Assembly (NCBI RefSeq): GCF_025698545.1
Contig: NC_068569.1
Location: 47,373,218 to 47,437,217 of the forward strand
Direction of reading: 5' to 3'
DNA from: Gossypium raimondii
Taxonomy: Eukaryota; Streptophyta; Magnoliopsida; Malvales; Malvaceae
Length of the DNA stretch: 64,000 nt
Shown here: piece after piece, positions 35,200-48,099 of the stretch
Layout: every line of letters begins with the position of its first letter
Numbering within the stretch: position 1 is the stretch's first letter
Made by a program: the position numbers and the translations under genes
The notes under the pieces: generated by a model
Databases searched by the model: none
Told to the model about the DNA's origin: nothing
The model's input: the letters and a program-made list of their open reading frames with translations, nothing else

Positions 35200-38100
35200 A
35201 TGGAGTCTTGCAACTGTATTGAGCCACAATGGCCTCCGGATGACCTGTTGATGAAATATCAATATATTTCTGATTTCTTCATTGCACTTGCTTATTTCTC
35301 GATCCCCTTAGAGCTTATATACTTCGTCAAAAAATCTGCTGTCTTTCCATATAGATGGGTCCTCGTGCAGTTTGGTGCTTTTATAGTACTTTGTGGTGCA
35401 ACTCATCTTATTAACTTGTGGACTTTTACGGTGCATTCAAGAACCGTGGCGTCAGTAATGACTACTGCAAAAGTTTTGACTGCTGCTGTATCGTGCATAA
35501 CTGCCTTGATGCTTGTACATATCATTCCTGATCTATTGAGTGTAAAAACTAGGGAGTTGTTTTTGAAGAATAAGGCTGCCGAGCTTGATAGAGAAATGGG
35601 TTTGATTCGTACCCAAGAAGAAACAGGTCGACATGTTCGGATGCTTACACATGAGATCCGAAGCACTTTGGATAGACATACAATACTAAAAACTACTCTT
35701 GTTGAATTGGGTCGGACTTTGGCATTAGAAGAATGTGCCTTGTGGATGCCAACACGTACTGGGTTGGAACTGCAACTTTCCTACACCCTTCGTCAACAGA
35801 ATCCAGTCGGGTATACTGTACCGATCCATCATCCTGTGATCAATCAAGTTTTTAGTAGCAATCGTGCTGTAAAAATATCCCCGAATTGTCCCGTAGCAAG
35901 ACTACGGCCTGCAGGGAAGTACATGCCTGGAGAGGTTGTTGCTGTTCGTGTTCCACTCCTGCATCTCTCGAATTTCCATATTAATGATTGGCCTGAACTT
36001 TCAACAAAAATATACGCTTTGATGGTTTTGATGCTCCCTTCGGATAGTGCAAGGCAATGGCATGTCCATGAGTTGGAGCTCGTTGAAGTGGTTGCTGATC
36101 AGGTAAAAGTCACCATGTTTGCTTCTTAACCCTTCACAATTTTTTATGCTTTTAGATACCTTTTTGTCAGGTAAACGTTAAATCGACTTACGTTGTTTGT
36201 GCATATCCATTAGTATTCCGAGGTCATTTTTAATTTTTCTGATGACCTTTTGTAATTGGCTAGACTTAATGATAAGTACCTACACTGAGTAGTTTCGAGA
36301 ATTTTTTGTAGTTAACGAAGGTTGCTCTTTTCTTAAGTGTATATTGATAATTCGGAATAAATTCTGCAATCCTTTGGCACTGTTGTTGGACAGATCATAT
36401 GTGGAATTTTAAAAGCTGGGTTGATTGGGCTTACTTCCAAAATCCCGACCAGAAAATGAAATATGTTAGAATTATTTTTAGGATATTAATTGTTTTCACG
36501 GCGACCTGAAATGACATCAAATTTATTGGTTTCCTATAGAGGGAAGAAAGACAATATCACATAAGAATATGCAGCTATGAAGAGCCTCTGTTAAAAGATT
36601 TTGCATGCAATTATTTTAGGAGAGATATTTTGGGGTTATGTTACGGGTTGCTTCTTTTGTTTACCATTTTGTTGGTCTGCCTATTTTTTTATTTGAAGTA
36701 TTTGTGTCTACCCATATTCAGACATAGGTATAGGGATATGACAGTCCAAGACCCTCCAAAGACATGGCAAAACTTAAGAAAAAATTGAGCATATTCGTGT
36801 TGGATACATGCCCATATTTGACACTTACATTTGAGTTTAACATAGGTTGCAACAAAAAATACTTATGTCATTGTAATTTTCGGCTTTTAGATCTGATTTT
36901 GTAATTCAAAACTGTAGGTATTCTTTCTACGTATTTTCTCCTTCTGCTCATCCCGCTCTTTCCATTCTCTCCTATCTCTTGTTGTTGCATTCTATTGTTT
37001 TCTCTTATAGCTACTTCCCAGGTTGCTGCTTAATGTTCAGGATATCGATGTTGCTAAAAGGAATTATTTGTAAACTCATGTAATGAACTCAGGTGGCTGT
37101 TGCTCTTTCGCACGCTGCAATTTTAGAAGAGTCGATGAGGGCTAGGGATCTTCTTATGGATCAGAACGTTGCCCTTGATCTGGCCAGAAGAGAAGCTGAG
37201 ACAGCGATCCGTGCTCGAAACGATTTCTTGGCTGTTATGAATCATGAAATGAGAACCCCAATGCATGCGATTATTGCTCTATCTTCGTTGCTGCAGGAAA
37301 CTGAGTTGACACCTGAACAGCGTCTGATGGTTGAAACGGTTCTTAAGAGTAGTAACCTTCTTGCAACTCTAATCAATGATGTTTTGGATCTTTCAAGGCT
37401 TGAAGATGGCAGCCTTCAACTAGACCTCGGAACTTTTAACCTTTATGCTGTATTCAGAGAGGTAGAATTTCAAATTTTTTCATGGCTTTCATAAATTTGT
37501 GAAGTGTTGCTCTGTGGTTTTCATTACAACAATGCACATTTATTTCATTGTAGGTCCTCAACTTGATCAAGCCGATTGCATCGGTTAAAAAGCTTCATGT
37601 TTCCTTAAATTTGGCTCCGGACTTGCCGGAATATGCTGTTGGTGATGAGAAGCGCCTGATGCAAACAATTTTAAACATTGTTGGTAATGCTGTTAAATTT
37701 TCCAAGGAGGGCAGCATATCAATCACTGCTTTTGTTGCAAAACTGGACACACTGAGAGATTCTAAAGCCCCGGAATTTCTCCCGGTGCTAAGTGATAATC
37801 ACTTTTATTTGCGTGTACAGGTTGGTCTCTCTGCTGGTTGTAATATTCTGCCTTAGGCTGTAGTCACTGACGATAATGCGTTTCTGTCTTTGCTTATGGT
37901 ATAGGTGAAAGATTCAGGTTCCGGGATTAACCCCCTAGATATTCCCAAGTTATTTACCAAATTTGCACAAAATCAATCAACAGGAACACGAAATTCTGGT
38001 GGCAGCGGACTAGGCCTTGCAATTTGTAAGAGGTAGTTTTTTTTCCCTCCACGACTTTTGACTAACCTCTATACCTATACAAGTGTTATAAACTTTTAGC

Positions 38101-38923
38101 TGCCTTTCTAATTTTCTGCCTTCTCTTTAATGATACAATCAGGTTCGTAAATCTAATGGAGGGACATATTTGGATTGAGAGCGAAGGTCTCGGTAAGGGA
38201 TGTACTGCTATCTTAATTGTAAAACTTGGGATGCCGGAACGTGTGAACGAATCAAAACTTCCATACATGCCTAAAATGCCAACTAATCACGGGCAGACAG
38301 CATTTCCGGGGCTTAAAGTTCTGGTTATGGATGAGAATGGGTCAGGTCTTTGATGTTCATTTTAGTTCTTATTTGTTTAATTAATATGTTCCCAAACGAT
38401 ATTTCTAGTTACAAATTTCTTTCTGATAGTCTCGTTTCATACTTAGCTTACAAGCACTTTATGCCTACTTGCACAATGTAGTTTTGGCAATTGGCAAGTA
38501 GATTCCTTTTCAGGATTTTCTTTTAATGTGAATTGTGTATTGAAATATTTTATGGGGGAATGCAGGGTTAGCAGGATGGTGACTAAGGGGCTTCTTTTGC
38601 ATCTAGGGTGTAATGTGACGATGGTCGGCTCGAGTGACGAGTGTTTGCGGTTGGTTTCTCACGAGCACAAGGTTGTTTTCATGGACATTTGCGTTCCAGG
38701 TATAGATAGTTACGGAATCACTATCAGGATACATGAGAAATTTACAAAATGCCATGAAAGGCCGTTATTAGTGGCACTCACCGGAAATACGGACAAGGTA
38801 ACGAAGGAGAACTGCATGAGGGCAGGTATGGATGGTCTTATATTGAAACCCGTTTCACTAGATAAAATGAGAAGTGTGTTAACAGATCTTTTGGAGCACC
38901 GAGTCTTTTTCGAGGCAATATAA
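35200..38923 (+). CDS. ETR1: Ethylene receptor ETR1 (740 aa, six exons)
   Basis: Exons 35200-36102, 37093-37461, 37554-37820, 37905-38032, 38143-38340 and 38566-38923 join in phase into 740 codons; Arabidopsis ETR1 has 738. The N-terminus [11 protein letters not shown] has the two disulfide cysteines (C4, C6). Three hydrophobic helices follow, with the copper-ligand segment [11 protein letters not shown] (Cys and His) in helix 2. A GAF domain spans about residues 158-300. The histidine kinase has an H box with NHEMRTP, an N box with [11 protein letters not shown]1 with KDSGSGI and G2 with GGSGLGLAI, so it is subfamily 1 with an apparently intact kinase. The C-terminal receiver has the phospho-acceptor Asp in [10 protein letters not shown] and the conserved Lys in LKPVS. 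The protein sits in the ER membrane, binds ethylene via copper and signals through CTR1. All residues named look intact. Confidence 0.97.
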
Positions 38924-41900
38924 ATCCTAAAGAGTATCTGGTGACCGACTATGTGATCGGATAACAGATAAAACGATGAAGCCAATGAAAGAAATTCTGT
39001 GGATGGTGTAATCTGTGTAAATAGCATAAAATTGAGAGCACTACAATGAAAGTATAGAAGTTTTTGCAAAGAATTAGTGAAGGAAAGAAACAATAGATCT
39101 ATTGAAAAAAAGGGTTGTGCAAATAGAGGTTGTGGGGGAACTAAGCTTGTTGTAGTTCAGTAACACTAAAACCATGATTGGTACGGTTGTACCGGCTAAT
39201 ATGCATCAGTTTGACCTTAAATTGGTTTAGTGATTGGATCTTATTGTTTAAAAATTTTATTCTTTTCTGGTGGGCTTGAAGCTTGAACGAAACTCGTTTG
39301 GGCCTGCCAAGCAATAGGATCATGCACCGAACCCTAGTCTATCAGCAAGCCACCTTAGCACACTCTCACCACCAGCCGGCAGCCACCCTTGCACCTCCTA
39401 GGCACACCTCACTTTGTCAACTTGACCAGCTACCACACTTTCTCTACTGTTTTAACAGAATCCCAACCACCCTAAGCATGCACAAGTTGAAAGCTAGCCA
39501 ACCTGCGCTTGGCTACCACAACTTGCCCTATGTTATGAGCTTGGATTTTAATTGAGTAAATTGAACGACCTTGGGTAAAGTATTCACTTTCAAGTTGAAG
39601 ACTTAGGTGAAAGGTAAGAAAATTCAAATGCACAAAAAAAAAAAAAAAAAGCGAAAGAAAGTGCTCACAGTGTATTAACTCGATGACTGATGATATAAAT
39701 GAGGGTAGGAAGGTTTCTATTTATAGCCAAATCCCCCTTAAATTGACACAACTGAAGTTAGTAGTAGAGTAGTGTTGATCGGGTCACTTAGCTCTCTGTA
39801 TAGGGACCTTCCAAAATGTTTCAAGAATTGTGAAAGCGTTAGTGGGTGAAGTAAGCCAATTTGTTGGTATGAATAGTTTGGGTTGGGTTGTTGTCTGCGC
39901 CTTGGTCAAGGTCGTAAGAATATGATATTTGAAGTATTGGAAGATTTGTACCTGAATTATCAAGTTTTAAATTACAAGGATTGAGAAATTTTTAAAAATG
40001 TTGGAAACTGTAAATCTGGAATTTTATAGTTTTAACTATATGTATTTAGAAAAGTGAGATTATGTGATAACATTTATCTGGAAATTTTGGAGAAACGGTC
40101 TGTTATAAAAATATTGAAATTTTGGTCTGTTTTCAGAACTAAAATCGAAAAACAAAAAGTGAACTTCAAGAAATAAATCCTAAAACTATAAAATTGGAAT
40201 TTTAATGTGGTTAAATATAATTTATAGTTTTTTTTTTGTCTTAAATTGCTACCTAAATTTTTTTTAGTAAACTAAATCGGTATTTGAGTGTAACGGCATT
40301 AAATGCATGACATAATCATTTGAAATTTTAAAACAATATTTTTTTTTCTTTTGACTTTTCTCTCCGTATCTACTTCCGGTTCTTCTTCTGCAGTTGGCCT
40401 CCTTTCTTTTTTTTTTCTTCTTCCTTCAATGAACCTGTGGCCGCCACCGTCGCCGGCTGAGCTCTGATCGGACACCATCAGAACACCCCTCTCCACACCT
40501 TTCTTCAAATCGTCGATTAGTTTTCCAAGAATCCAACCATAATTTGATGAAACAAAGGCCAAAGCTTTGATCTCTTTCTTTCTCCGATCTCCCTTTTACA
40601 CCGTCAGATCACCATCGATCTCCGGCATGTGGTACATCGTGTTGTGGTTCGCCTTACCGCCGTTGGGATCGCCGAACGGAGATCCAGAGTTCTGAACCCG
40701 AACTCAAACAGATAAGTCTTGCTATGTTTCGCCTCCAGTCAATGTGCATCGCTGCTTAGCCTCTTGTTTCTTTTCCTTTTTTATTGCCGCCTCTACTGTC
40801 TAACCTCAATGAAAAACATGTTTGCAAATCTAAGATGTTCCTAGATTTGTTTTCCCCACCCCCCAATGGGTGAATTTGATTTCGGTTTTCTTTTTTTATT
40901 GGAATTCCATGTTTATTATCTGGTTGTCTCTGCTTTGATTTTGATCTGCTCCGTCGTCAAGTACTACCGACACAAGCCATGGGTGGAAGGTTTCGATTTT
41001 GATTTGCAATGTATTAACGACGATCCCATTACAAATAAGCTCTGGTTTTCGAATCATTTGAAATTGGATTCAAAATTTTCGGTTCATGGAGTAAACTAGG
41101 GATTCTAAAATATTCAAACTCGAATATCATTTCATTAACCTTACTTTGAAAAAAACCTTAACTAGAAACCCCAAATCAGCTGGCTTAAGTACTGATTTAG
41201 TTGAGGTGAAAGAAGTTAGGAGTTTATCTGCTTTCTTATTGCAGTCGACATTATTAAGAAAATTTGGCATCGGCTGCATTTGTTAATTTTAAAATAACCC
41301 CACAAATCTCTAGTAATTCAGATTATATGATTTTTCTTTTTAGCTGAAATTGACTTGAGCAATACTATTTTCGTGACTCCAAAACTCAATCTATACTTCA
41401 TACACTTTTTTCTTCAAAATAAAGCTTATACATCTCCACCATTAAACTTTGGAGAAGACTTGTCAACCAATGATTAGAAGGTTATTTCAGTTGAAAAGAA
41501 GAAGATAATATTCATCTCGTTTCCATCTCCGCCTCTCCAATATCAACCATATCTTTATCTCCACGACATCCTTTTTCACTGCCTAAGTTTGAGATCATCG
41601 GCAAAGAAGCTCCACCGAAACTCATCGTTTCTTTTCTTTTTTTTTTTCTTCTCATTATTTAATATTATAATTAAGGGTTTTTTAAATAATAGTTTATTTT
41701 ATTATATTCCTAGTGCTCAATTATTTTTCTATATATATCTAATATTCCAATAAGATAAATGCATAAACCTTTTGGGTATTTAAATATTTTAATTATTCTT
41801 CTCTTCCAATAATCAAAGATAGAACAATATTCTCAGTACGTTATATTATGACAGACAAATTAATTTTTGTGTAACACTGGAAAACATTTTACAACATCTT

Positions 41901-42700
41901 AAAATAAACATGAATTGATTTTGGTTCGAGAGATTATTGTTAATGGGATGACAAAGTTGCTATTGACTGACCAGCTTCTAAAACGCAATTGGAGTGTGCG
42001 AGTTTGATATATTCCTAAAAGCCACAATAAAATTATTGACAACGTGACTAAACTAGTTGGTCATAATCTTAATAGTTTATGGAGATTTGAAGAACCCCCA
42101 GATTCAACTCTAGTGTTACTGCATAAAAATTTGAATGTATCGTACTCTTATTACTACTTAAAAATTCACTGATTTGTAATCGTCATTGATTGGTTGTCTT
42201 TTGTAAAAAAAAAAAAAAAAAACAAATTGTCAAACACACCAAAATATGGTTGACTTCTTCAGACAAAACACCAAACACTAAAATACAAGAATAAATAATG
42301 AAAATAAATTTTAAAATATTATATTCATTCAAATGAAAAAAAATTATAAAGTATGATATGATTTAGATTGATATACTATTTTTTAACACAAAAGATTATT
42401 GAAGAAGATTGATATAGTATTATTTTGGTACAAAACAACTTTTTTTATTTTAATTAAAAAGGATTCATCAATTGATCATGGATTTCATCATTAAAAAAAT
42501 TAAGTACAACTGTGGCAAACTATAAAAACAAACATAAAGATTTGTAATCTCAACCAACTTATAAATAATAGTCATTTTAATAATATAAAATTAAAAATCA
42601 TTAAAATTACAAATATTAATTATATCTATTTTTTTGACACAATACTTAGAACTATCTATATTTTCTCCAATCTATAAATAAAAAGATTATAGGCGAACCC
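38924..42700. other. Long intergenic stretch, no supported gene
   Basis: 38924-39100 is the ETR1 3' flank. Short frames at 39283-39555 (plus), 40299-40562 (minus) and 40866-41099 (plus) have no recognisable domain, and their codon content is not persuasive. A GC-richer patch at 40370-40720, with repeated CGCCGxCG and CGATCTCC motifs, could be the remnant of an unknown gene's 5' region. Poly(A) runs occur at 39635-39652 and 42207-42224. Much of 41650-42700 is AT-rich. Confidence 0.45.
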
Positions 42701-42739
42701 ACATTTTTATGCATTGATAATAATTTTTATACCAATCGA

Positions 42740-43165
42740 GTTAACTATGGATATGATGTCGGAAATAGACCAATTTTATATCACCCTTCAATTCGAACTA
42801 GCAAAAGCAATATCTCCTTACATAATAAGGATTCCAAACATTCATGATCTGGATGTGAATGAGGCGAATTACTTATTCCTCGGTCTATTAGTGAACTTTC
42901 TCTCCAAGGATTGTGAAAGATGTTCCACTAGAAATATTCTTGTTATTGCTTTGACTCATATTTCCCGAAAAGTGAATCTCACTCTAATAGCCCCAAATAA
43001 ATTAAATACATGTATTAAGATACGAAGGCTTCTTATTCCACAATAACGAAATCACTCTTTCACTCTTTCATGTACTAGGGGATTTCACTTGGAAAAAAAA
43101 AATGTTCCATACTAATGAATTCTGGTCCATAGCCGTAGGTTCCAATGCACGAGATCTTGTAGAAA
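42740..43165 (+). pseudogene. ycf2: Nuclear-integrated plastid DNA (NUPT): ycf2 fragment
   Basis: The frame around 42714-43046 contains [45 protein letters not shown] and [16 protein letters not shown], which are hallmark segments of the plastid ycf2 protein. Beyond the TAA the similarity continues in another frame (TRGFHLEKKMFHTNEF, GSNARDLVEITN) to about 43165. Only a ~430-bp slice of the ~6.9-kb gene is present, in AT-rich nuclear DNA between ETR1 and the CID gene. Several replacements, a stop and a frameshift show it is a nonfunctional transfer of some age. Confidence 0.9.
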
Positions 43166-43826
43166 TAACAAATTATGCATTTTGGGTGAATAAAAGTAGC
43201 TGGTATCTTTTGCCAAGGAAAAGGAAAAGAAAAAAGGAATCAACGAATAACTGCTAAAGAAGAAAAAAGTTAGGGATAAACTGCTCCATAATTAAATACT
43301 TGAATTGATATTTTCTTTCAAAAAAAAGATTACTTTGATATTTAGATTAATATTATTAAATAATTGTTTATTCCACAATTAAATTCCATATTAAAAAAAA
43401 GAATAAAAATCAATTGAGAAAAGCAAAAAGGCTGTTATTCTTCCCCATTATTCTCTCTTTATTTGATATTCATTTCGGTTCTTTCAAACCCCTGCAATTT
43501 AAAAAAAAATTAATTCGAGATATTTATCTATTTAATATTAATTCATCCAAAACGGAAGAAAAAGGAAACCAATCTGCATTTTAGCTTTTATTTCCATTTC
43601 TAGAAATTTGTTTTTCTTAAATGGATATCTATTATTAGGCATCAATAATCATAAAAAGTTTGTTTTTATTTATTGTTTCTCTGTAAAGCTCTGAACTTTG
43701 TTCCTCTGTAGTAAGAAAAAAATGAAAGGTATAAATTCACAAAAGCAAAATTCCCATTTCTTCTGATTATTGTTATTTTCTTAAAAAAAAAAAACAATTT
43801 CTTCGCGGGTTTTGGGTTTTGCTTCT

Positions 43827-46800
43827 ATGGCTGCAGTTGTTGACAATTTAGGTGAAGCAGTGGAAGCTGCTAAAAACAACGATTTGGAAGTGGAAACAAC
43901 CAAATCAGAATCAAAGGAATTCAATGTGCAAAACCTGGTTGATATGTTCACAAAGTTGAACCCTTTGGCCAAAGAATTTTTCCCATCATCTTTTCATCAT
44001 AATCAGACCAAAAAATCAGATAATTTTAATCAGGTTCCTGTTAAGCAATCAGCTGGCAATGTGAATTTTTCCAACAAAAGGGTATTTTTCTTTCACTGAT
44101 CACTTACATTTTCTAATTGCATTTTTTTTTTGAATGATGGGTGTTTGCTAATTTTTAGTTTTATGTGATTGGTTTGTTTTTCTCTTTTGGGAAAGCTGTC
44201 TCTCTCTCCTTTTTTGAGAGTTTTGAAGGGTTATTGATGGATATGATTTTGATTGCATAGCTAAATTGGGGTTTTGGCATTTGCTTTGTTTTTAAATCCT
44301 AATGTTTATATTGGCAGTTTGATTCCTCTTTCTATGCTTATTCAATTCTGCATTTTGAAATGGTTTTTCTGAATTTCCCCCGTTTTGATTGATAAACTGT
44401 TATGTTTTGCTGGCATTTATGATTGTAAGGGCTTTAGTCAGCCTAATTATTGTCTAATCGGATTGACTAGTTGGAACTTTGAAGCATTTGGAATTGGCTT
44501 TCTCCCTCTACTTGTCATCATATGTGGTATTATTATGCTGAATATCGAGTTACCGACACGAGATCGTCGTAGATTTGTTTATAATTTTACATCGGTTACA
44601 TTTGGTAAATGGTTATTGTTGTGTTTTCAGGGTAGAAATAACGTCAACCAGGGTAGAAGGAGGCTTAATGGTAGAGCTTTTCGAGCTCAAAGAGATGATA
44701 GTATCAGGCGTACAGTCTATGTTTCTGATATTGATCAGACTGTAAGTTTAAACAACCAAACCATTAGTGGTTTTCTTTTGTTGTTTCATGCTGACTTGGA
44801 GAACTCACTTGTGAAAGTCATTTCCTTCTTTGTATTAGATCACCGAAGAGCAACTTGCCGGCTTATTTAGTAATTGCGGACAAGTAAGTTATAGTGATCG
44901 CTTCAAAGCTTTCCTTGTAATTTCAACAATCTCTAGAGCAGAACTCCATTCCTTTTCTCATAAGAAGAAGAATAATTTCCAATGTCTAGCTTTATCATTT
45001 CCATCTGTAGAGCTCTCTCTCCTCCTCCAATACGTGCAAAAGACTCGAGTTTTATCTTTTTAAATAATGGTTCTTTATTTCATATTTTGGTTGGGATCTC
45101 CTTTCGGTTTGACTGGGGAAAAAAACCACTGTATATATGATAACCTATGTGACAGATTACAGTATATATGACATTTCTCAAGTGTTTTGGGAATTTATTG
45201 TTGAAGGTTGTTGATTGCCGAGTTTGTGGTGATCCGCATTCAGTTCTTCGCTTTGCTTTTGTAGAATTTGCAGATGAACGTAAGCTGCTTGTGGACTGAA
45301 ACTTAATTTTTTTTTAATACGTCAGATGTTCGTATATTCACATTTTATACTAACTTTGTTTTTACAGAAGGTGCAAGAGCTGCTTTGAGCCTTGATGGGA
45401 CAATGCTCGGGTTTTATCCTGTTAGGGTCTTGCCTTCAAAAACTGCCATCCTTCCTGTGAACCCTACATTTCTTCCTAGGGTATGGATGGAAAACTTTCT
45501 GGCTCTTAGCTATTTCTACTTTGCATAAGTCCTCACTTTATGTGATACTGTTTCACCATTGCTAAATAGCTCTTGGAATTTCTCTATAATGTTCTTTTTG
45601 AGTTCACTATTGATACTTATAATAACTACAATTGCAGTCAGAAAATGAAAGGGAAATGTGTACCAGGACGGTCTATTGTACAAATATTGACAAGAAGGTA
45701 ACCCCCCATGTTTATCAGATGAATGTTTGAGTTCCAGACTTTTGTCACTGAAGTAATTGGTTATCTTCTCTTCCACTAACATATATATTATTAAATTATC
45801 TTTTTTGATCTAATCTGATTGAGTATTTTCACTTTGACTGAAGGTTTCTCAAACTGAAATGAAGAGTTTCTTCGAATCAACCTGTGGTGAGGTTAGTACG
45901 CTATCAAAACTTCACACCCCTTTTTCTAAGAATTGTTTTCAGAAAGAAGATTAAAGGTAAAGGGCTCATCTTGAAGGTTGACATCATTATATTTAATTCT
46001 CAGGTCACTCGCTTGAGGCTTTTAGGGGATCAAGTCCATTCAACTCGTATTGCTTTTGTTGAATTTGCCATGGTAAGTTCATGTTTACAGGATTGATATT
46101 GAAATAGGTTTGGGTTCAAAACTATTTTGCGATTATGTTTACAATGATTTGGAAACTATGTTTCTAGCTTCCATTCCAATTAGTATATTTTCATATTTCT
46201 GAAATAATTTATAATATGTTATCGGCATCTCTTTGGAAACTGTTTGTGCAAATGTAGTCACCCTCGTTATTCCTCTGTATGCTTTAAATCACATGATAGA
46301 TTAAGGGAAGTCTATATCAAAACAGGAGCTCTTCTTTGAACAATTTTTTCTATATATATCCCGACTTCTTACAACCATTGACCATATATAAGCTTAACTT
46401 TTTTTTTTTTTTCCAAATAATGTTGGCAAAATACTGAAATTCTGCCAATAAAACGTGTTGAGGTTTGTTTTGACCCCATGACATTACCTGGTGTCTCAAA
46501 GGACCTTTTTTGACCCTTAAATAACTTCTTTTATGGTCTTTACATTTGACATTGAAGGCTTTTCTTAACTGTATGACCGAATTCACATTCTTTATAGTTT
46601 ATCTTCTCCATGTGTAATCTTGAATCCATTTTGAACTACGTAATTGTGAGTCACTTGATTGTAGGTTTGTTTGGGTAATGTTTTCTTTTTACCTTTTCAA
46701 CTTTTACCATAACAGCTGAAGCGAGGAAAGGGTTTCTATCTTCATTGATTTTATATTCCATTGACAATTTTTGGAATCTTAGATATGGTCGATAATAGAT

Positions 46801-47397
46801 CCAAATAGTAAAATCGTTCTTTTTGCTTGCAAAGGATGTATGATCATGTGAATCAATCGACCTATTCCATAGTTCATTCAAATCTTGCACTTTGTTTCCG
46901 TAGATATCTGTTTGTTTGATTATTTACCACAGAACATTTTTGCCGTATTACAGCTTGTTTTTAACTACGATAAGTAACAATTCATCTACTTTTGCATTAA
47001 ATCTGTTTTACATCATGAATCACCACCGGCATAAAGCATGAGACCTTTGTACATGCATTTTACACGTATGATATGAACTAAGATTCGGTGACAATTAAAA
47101 TAATTTTACTTGTTTCCAAAGTAATAATATTCCCCTACCCGATGTTTTGTGCCTTTATTCAAGCTGATGATTTTTTTCTCCTTTATTTACAGGCGGAAAG
47201 TGCCATAATGGCACTGAATTGTAGTGGCATGGTGCTAGGAACTCAGGCAATCAGGTGTGTCCCTGAATTGTTGCTCCAAATCCTGTACTTGTTAACAATT
47301 AAAAGCTTAATCACTATTGTTTCAATTCCAAACTTTCAGGGTAAGTCCTTCAAAGACACCAGTGAGGCCTCGAGTTACCCGTCCGACATTGCGTTAA
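43827..47397 (+). CDS. CID8-13-type RNA-binding protein: PAM2 motif plus two RRMs, 297 aa
   Basis: Ten exons close in phase: 43827-44081, 44631-44741, 44839-44883, 45207-45279, 45368-45480, 45638-45697, 45844-45891, 46004-46072, 47193-47254 and 47340-47397. The product has a PAM2 motif near residues 38-50 (TKLNPLAKEFFPSSF), which binds the MLLE domain of poly(A)-binding protein. A basic linker QGRRRLNGRAFRAQ follows, then RRM1 from RRTVYVSDID to LRFAFVEFADE, and RRM2 from RTVYCTNID to TRIAFVEFAM. It ends SPSKTPVRPRVTRPTLR, a conserved tail. The first in-frame ATG is chosen; the frame upstream has none. Arabidopsis relatives are CTC-interacting-domain proteins CID8 to CID13; which one is orthologous cannot be settled here. 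Role: mRNA binding with poly(A)-binding protein, probably in translation or stability. Introns up to 1.1 kb. Confidence 0.95.
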
Positions 47398-48099
47398 CTG
47401 ATGAACCAATCATTTTAAGATCGATGGATGAAACTGGGTGATTTCCAAATGGTGAGAAACATTGTTGTGTTGAAGGGATGGTGAAACTTTCCTTTAATTA
47501 TTTCCATCCTTTTCATTGCAGCTGTTAATTTCATTTTCGACTGAAGATTTCGTTAATGCTTCGGATTGAAGCTTGATCTTGAGGGTTTTTTTTTTTTTGT
47601 TTCTTTTTTCCTTTTACATCATTACATCTTTTGTTTTGACAATGCTTCCTTGAGTTTTATTGCATTAACTGATCATCGAAGCATTTTAAGGTCCAACCAC
47701 AGCAGCAATCACTGAAGTTTTAGCAGTGATGGTTGAACCTTTTTGCGAGTTATCATTTACAATCAACATATATCTATCGTTATATAGTCATATTTATCCA
47801 ACCTCTCAGCTCATTAAATTATTTACCTAATCCTAATAAAATAAAACTTGGATTTGAAGTGTTTCTTGCAATACAAGTTTCTTTTCTCTCTCTCTCTAGA
47901 AATTGGAACAAAAGAAACTCATCTTTACGGTATGGTTGATAACCTAAATTCAACATTTTGAGCAAAAACTTTAATCCTCTCTTTGATCAAATCGTAACCC
48001 TCGTTTCCAAGAATTCGTTAATGGAAATGGTGGCGGTGGCGTATTACAAGGGCTCTAAAGATTTCCATGGATGGGTGTTTCATTTCGAAAATGCTTTTG
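47398..48099. other. CID gene 3' flank
   Basis: Contains the likely 3' UTR of the CID gene (T-rich, with a TTTTTTTTTTTTGTTTC run near 47590). The short frame at 47733-47939 has no recognisable content. Confidence 0.45.

Noticed and set aside
39283..39555. 90-aa frame downstream of ETR1
   Set aside because: His/Pro/Leu-rich, no domain, no conserved context; likely chance.
40866..41099. 77-aa frame with hydrophobic N-terminus
   Set aside because: No family recognised and no neighbouring exon; not enough to call a gene.
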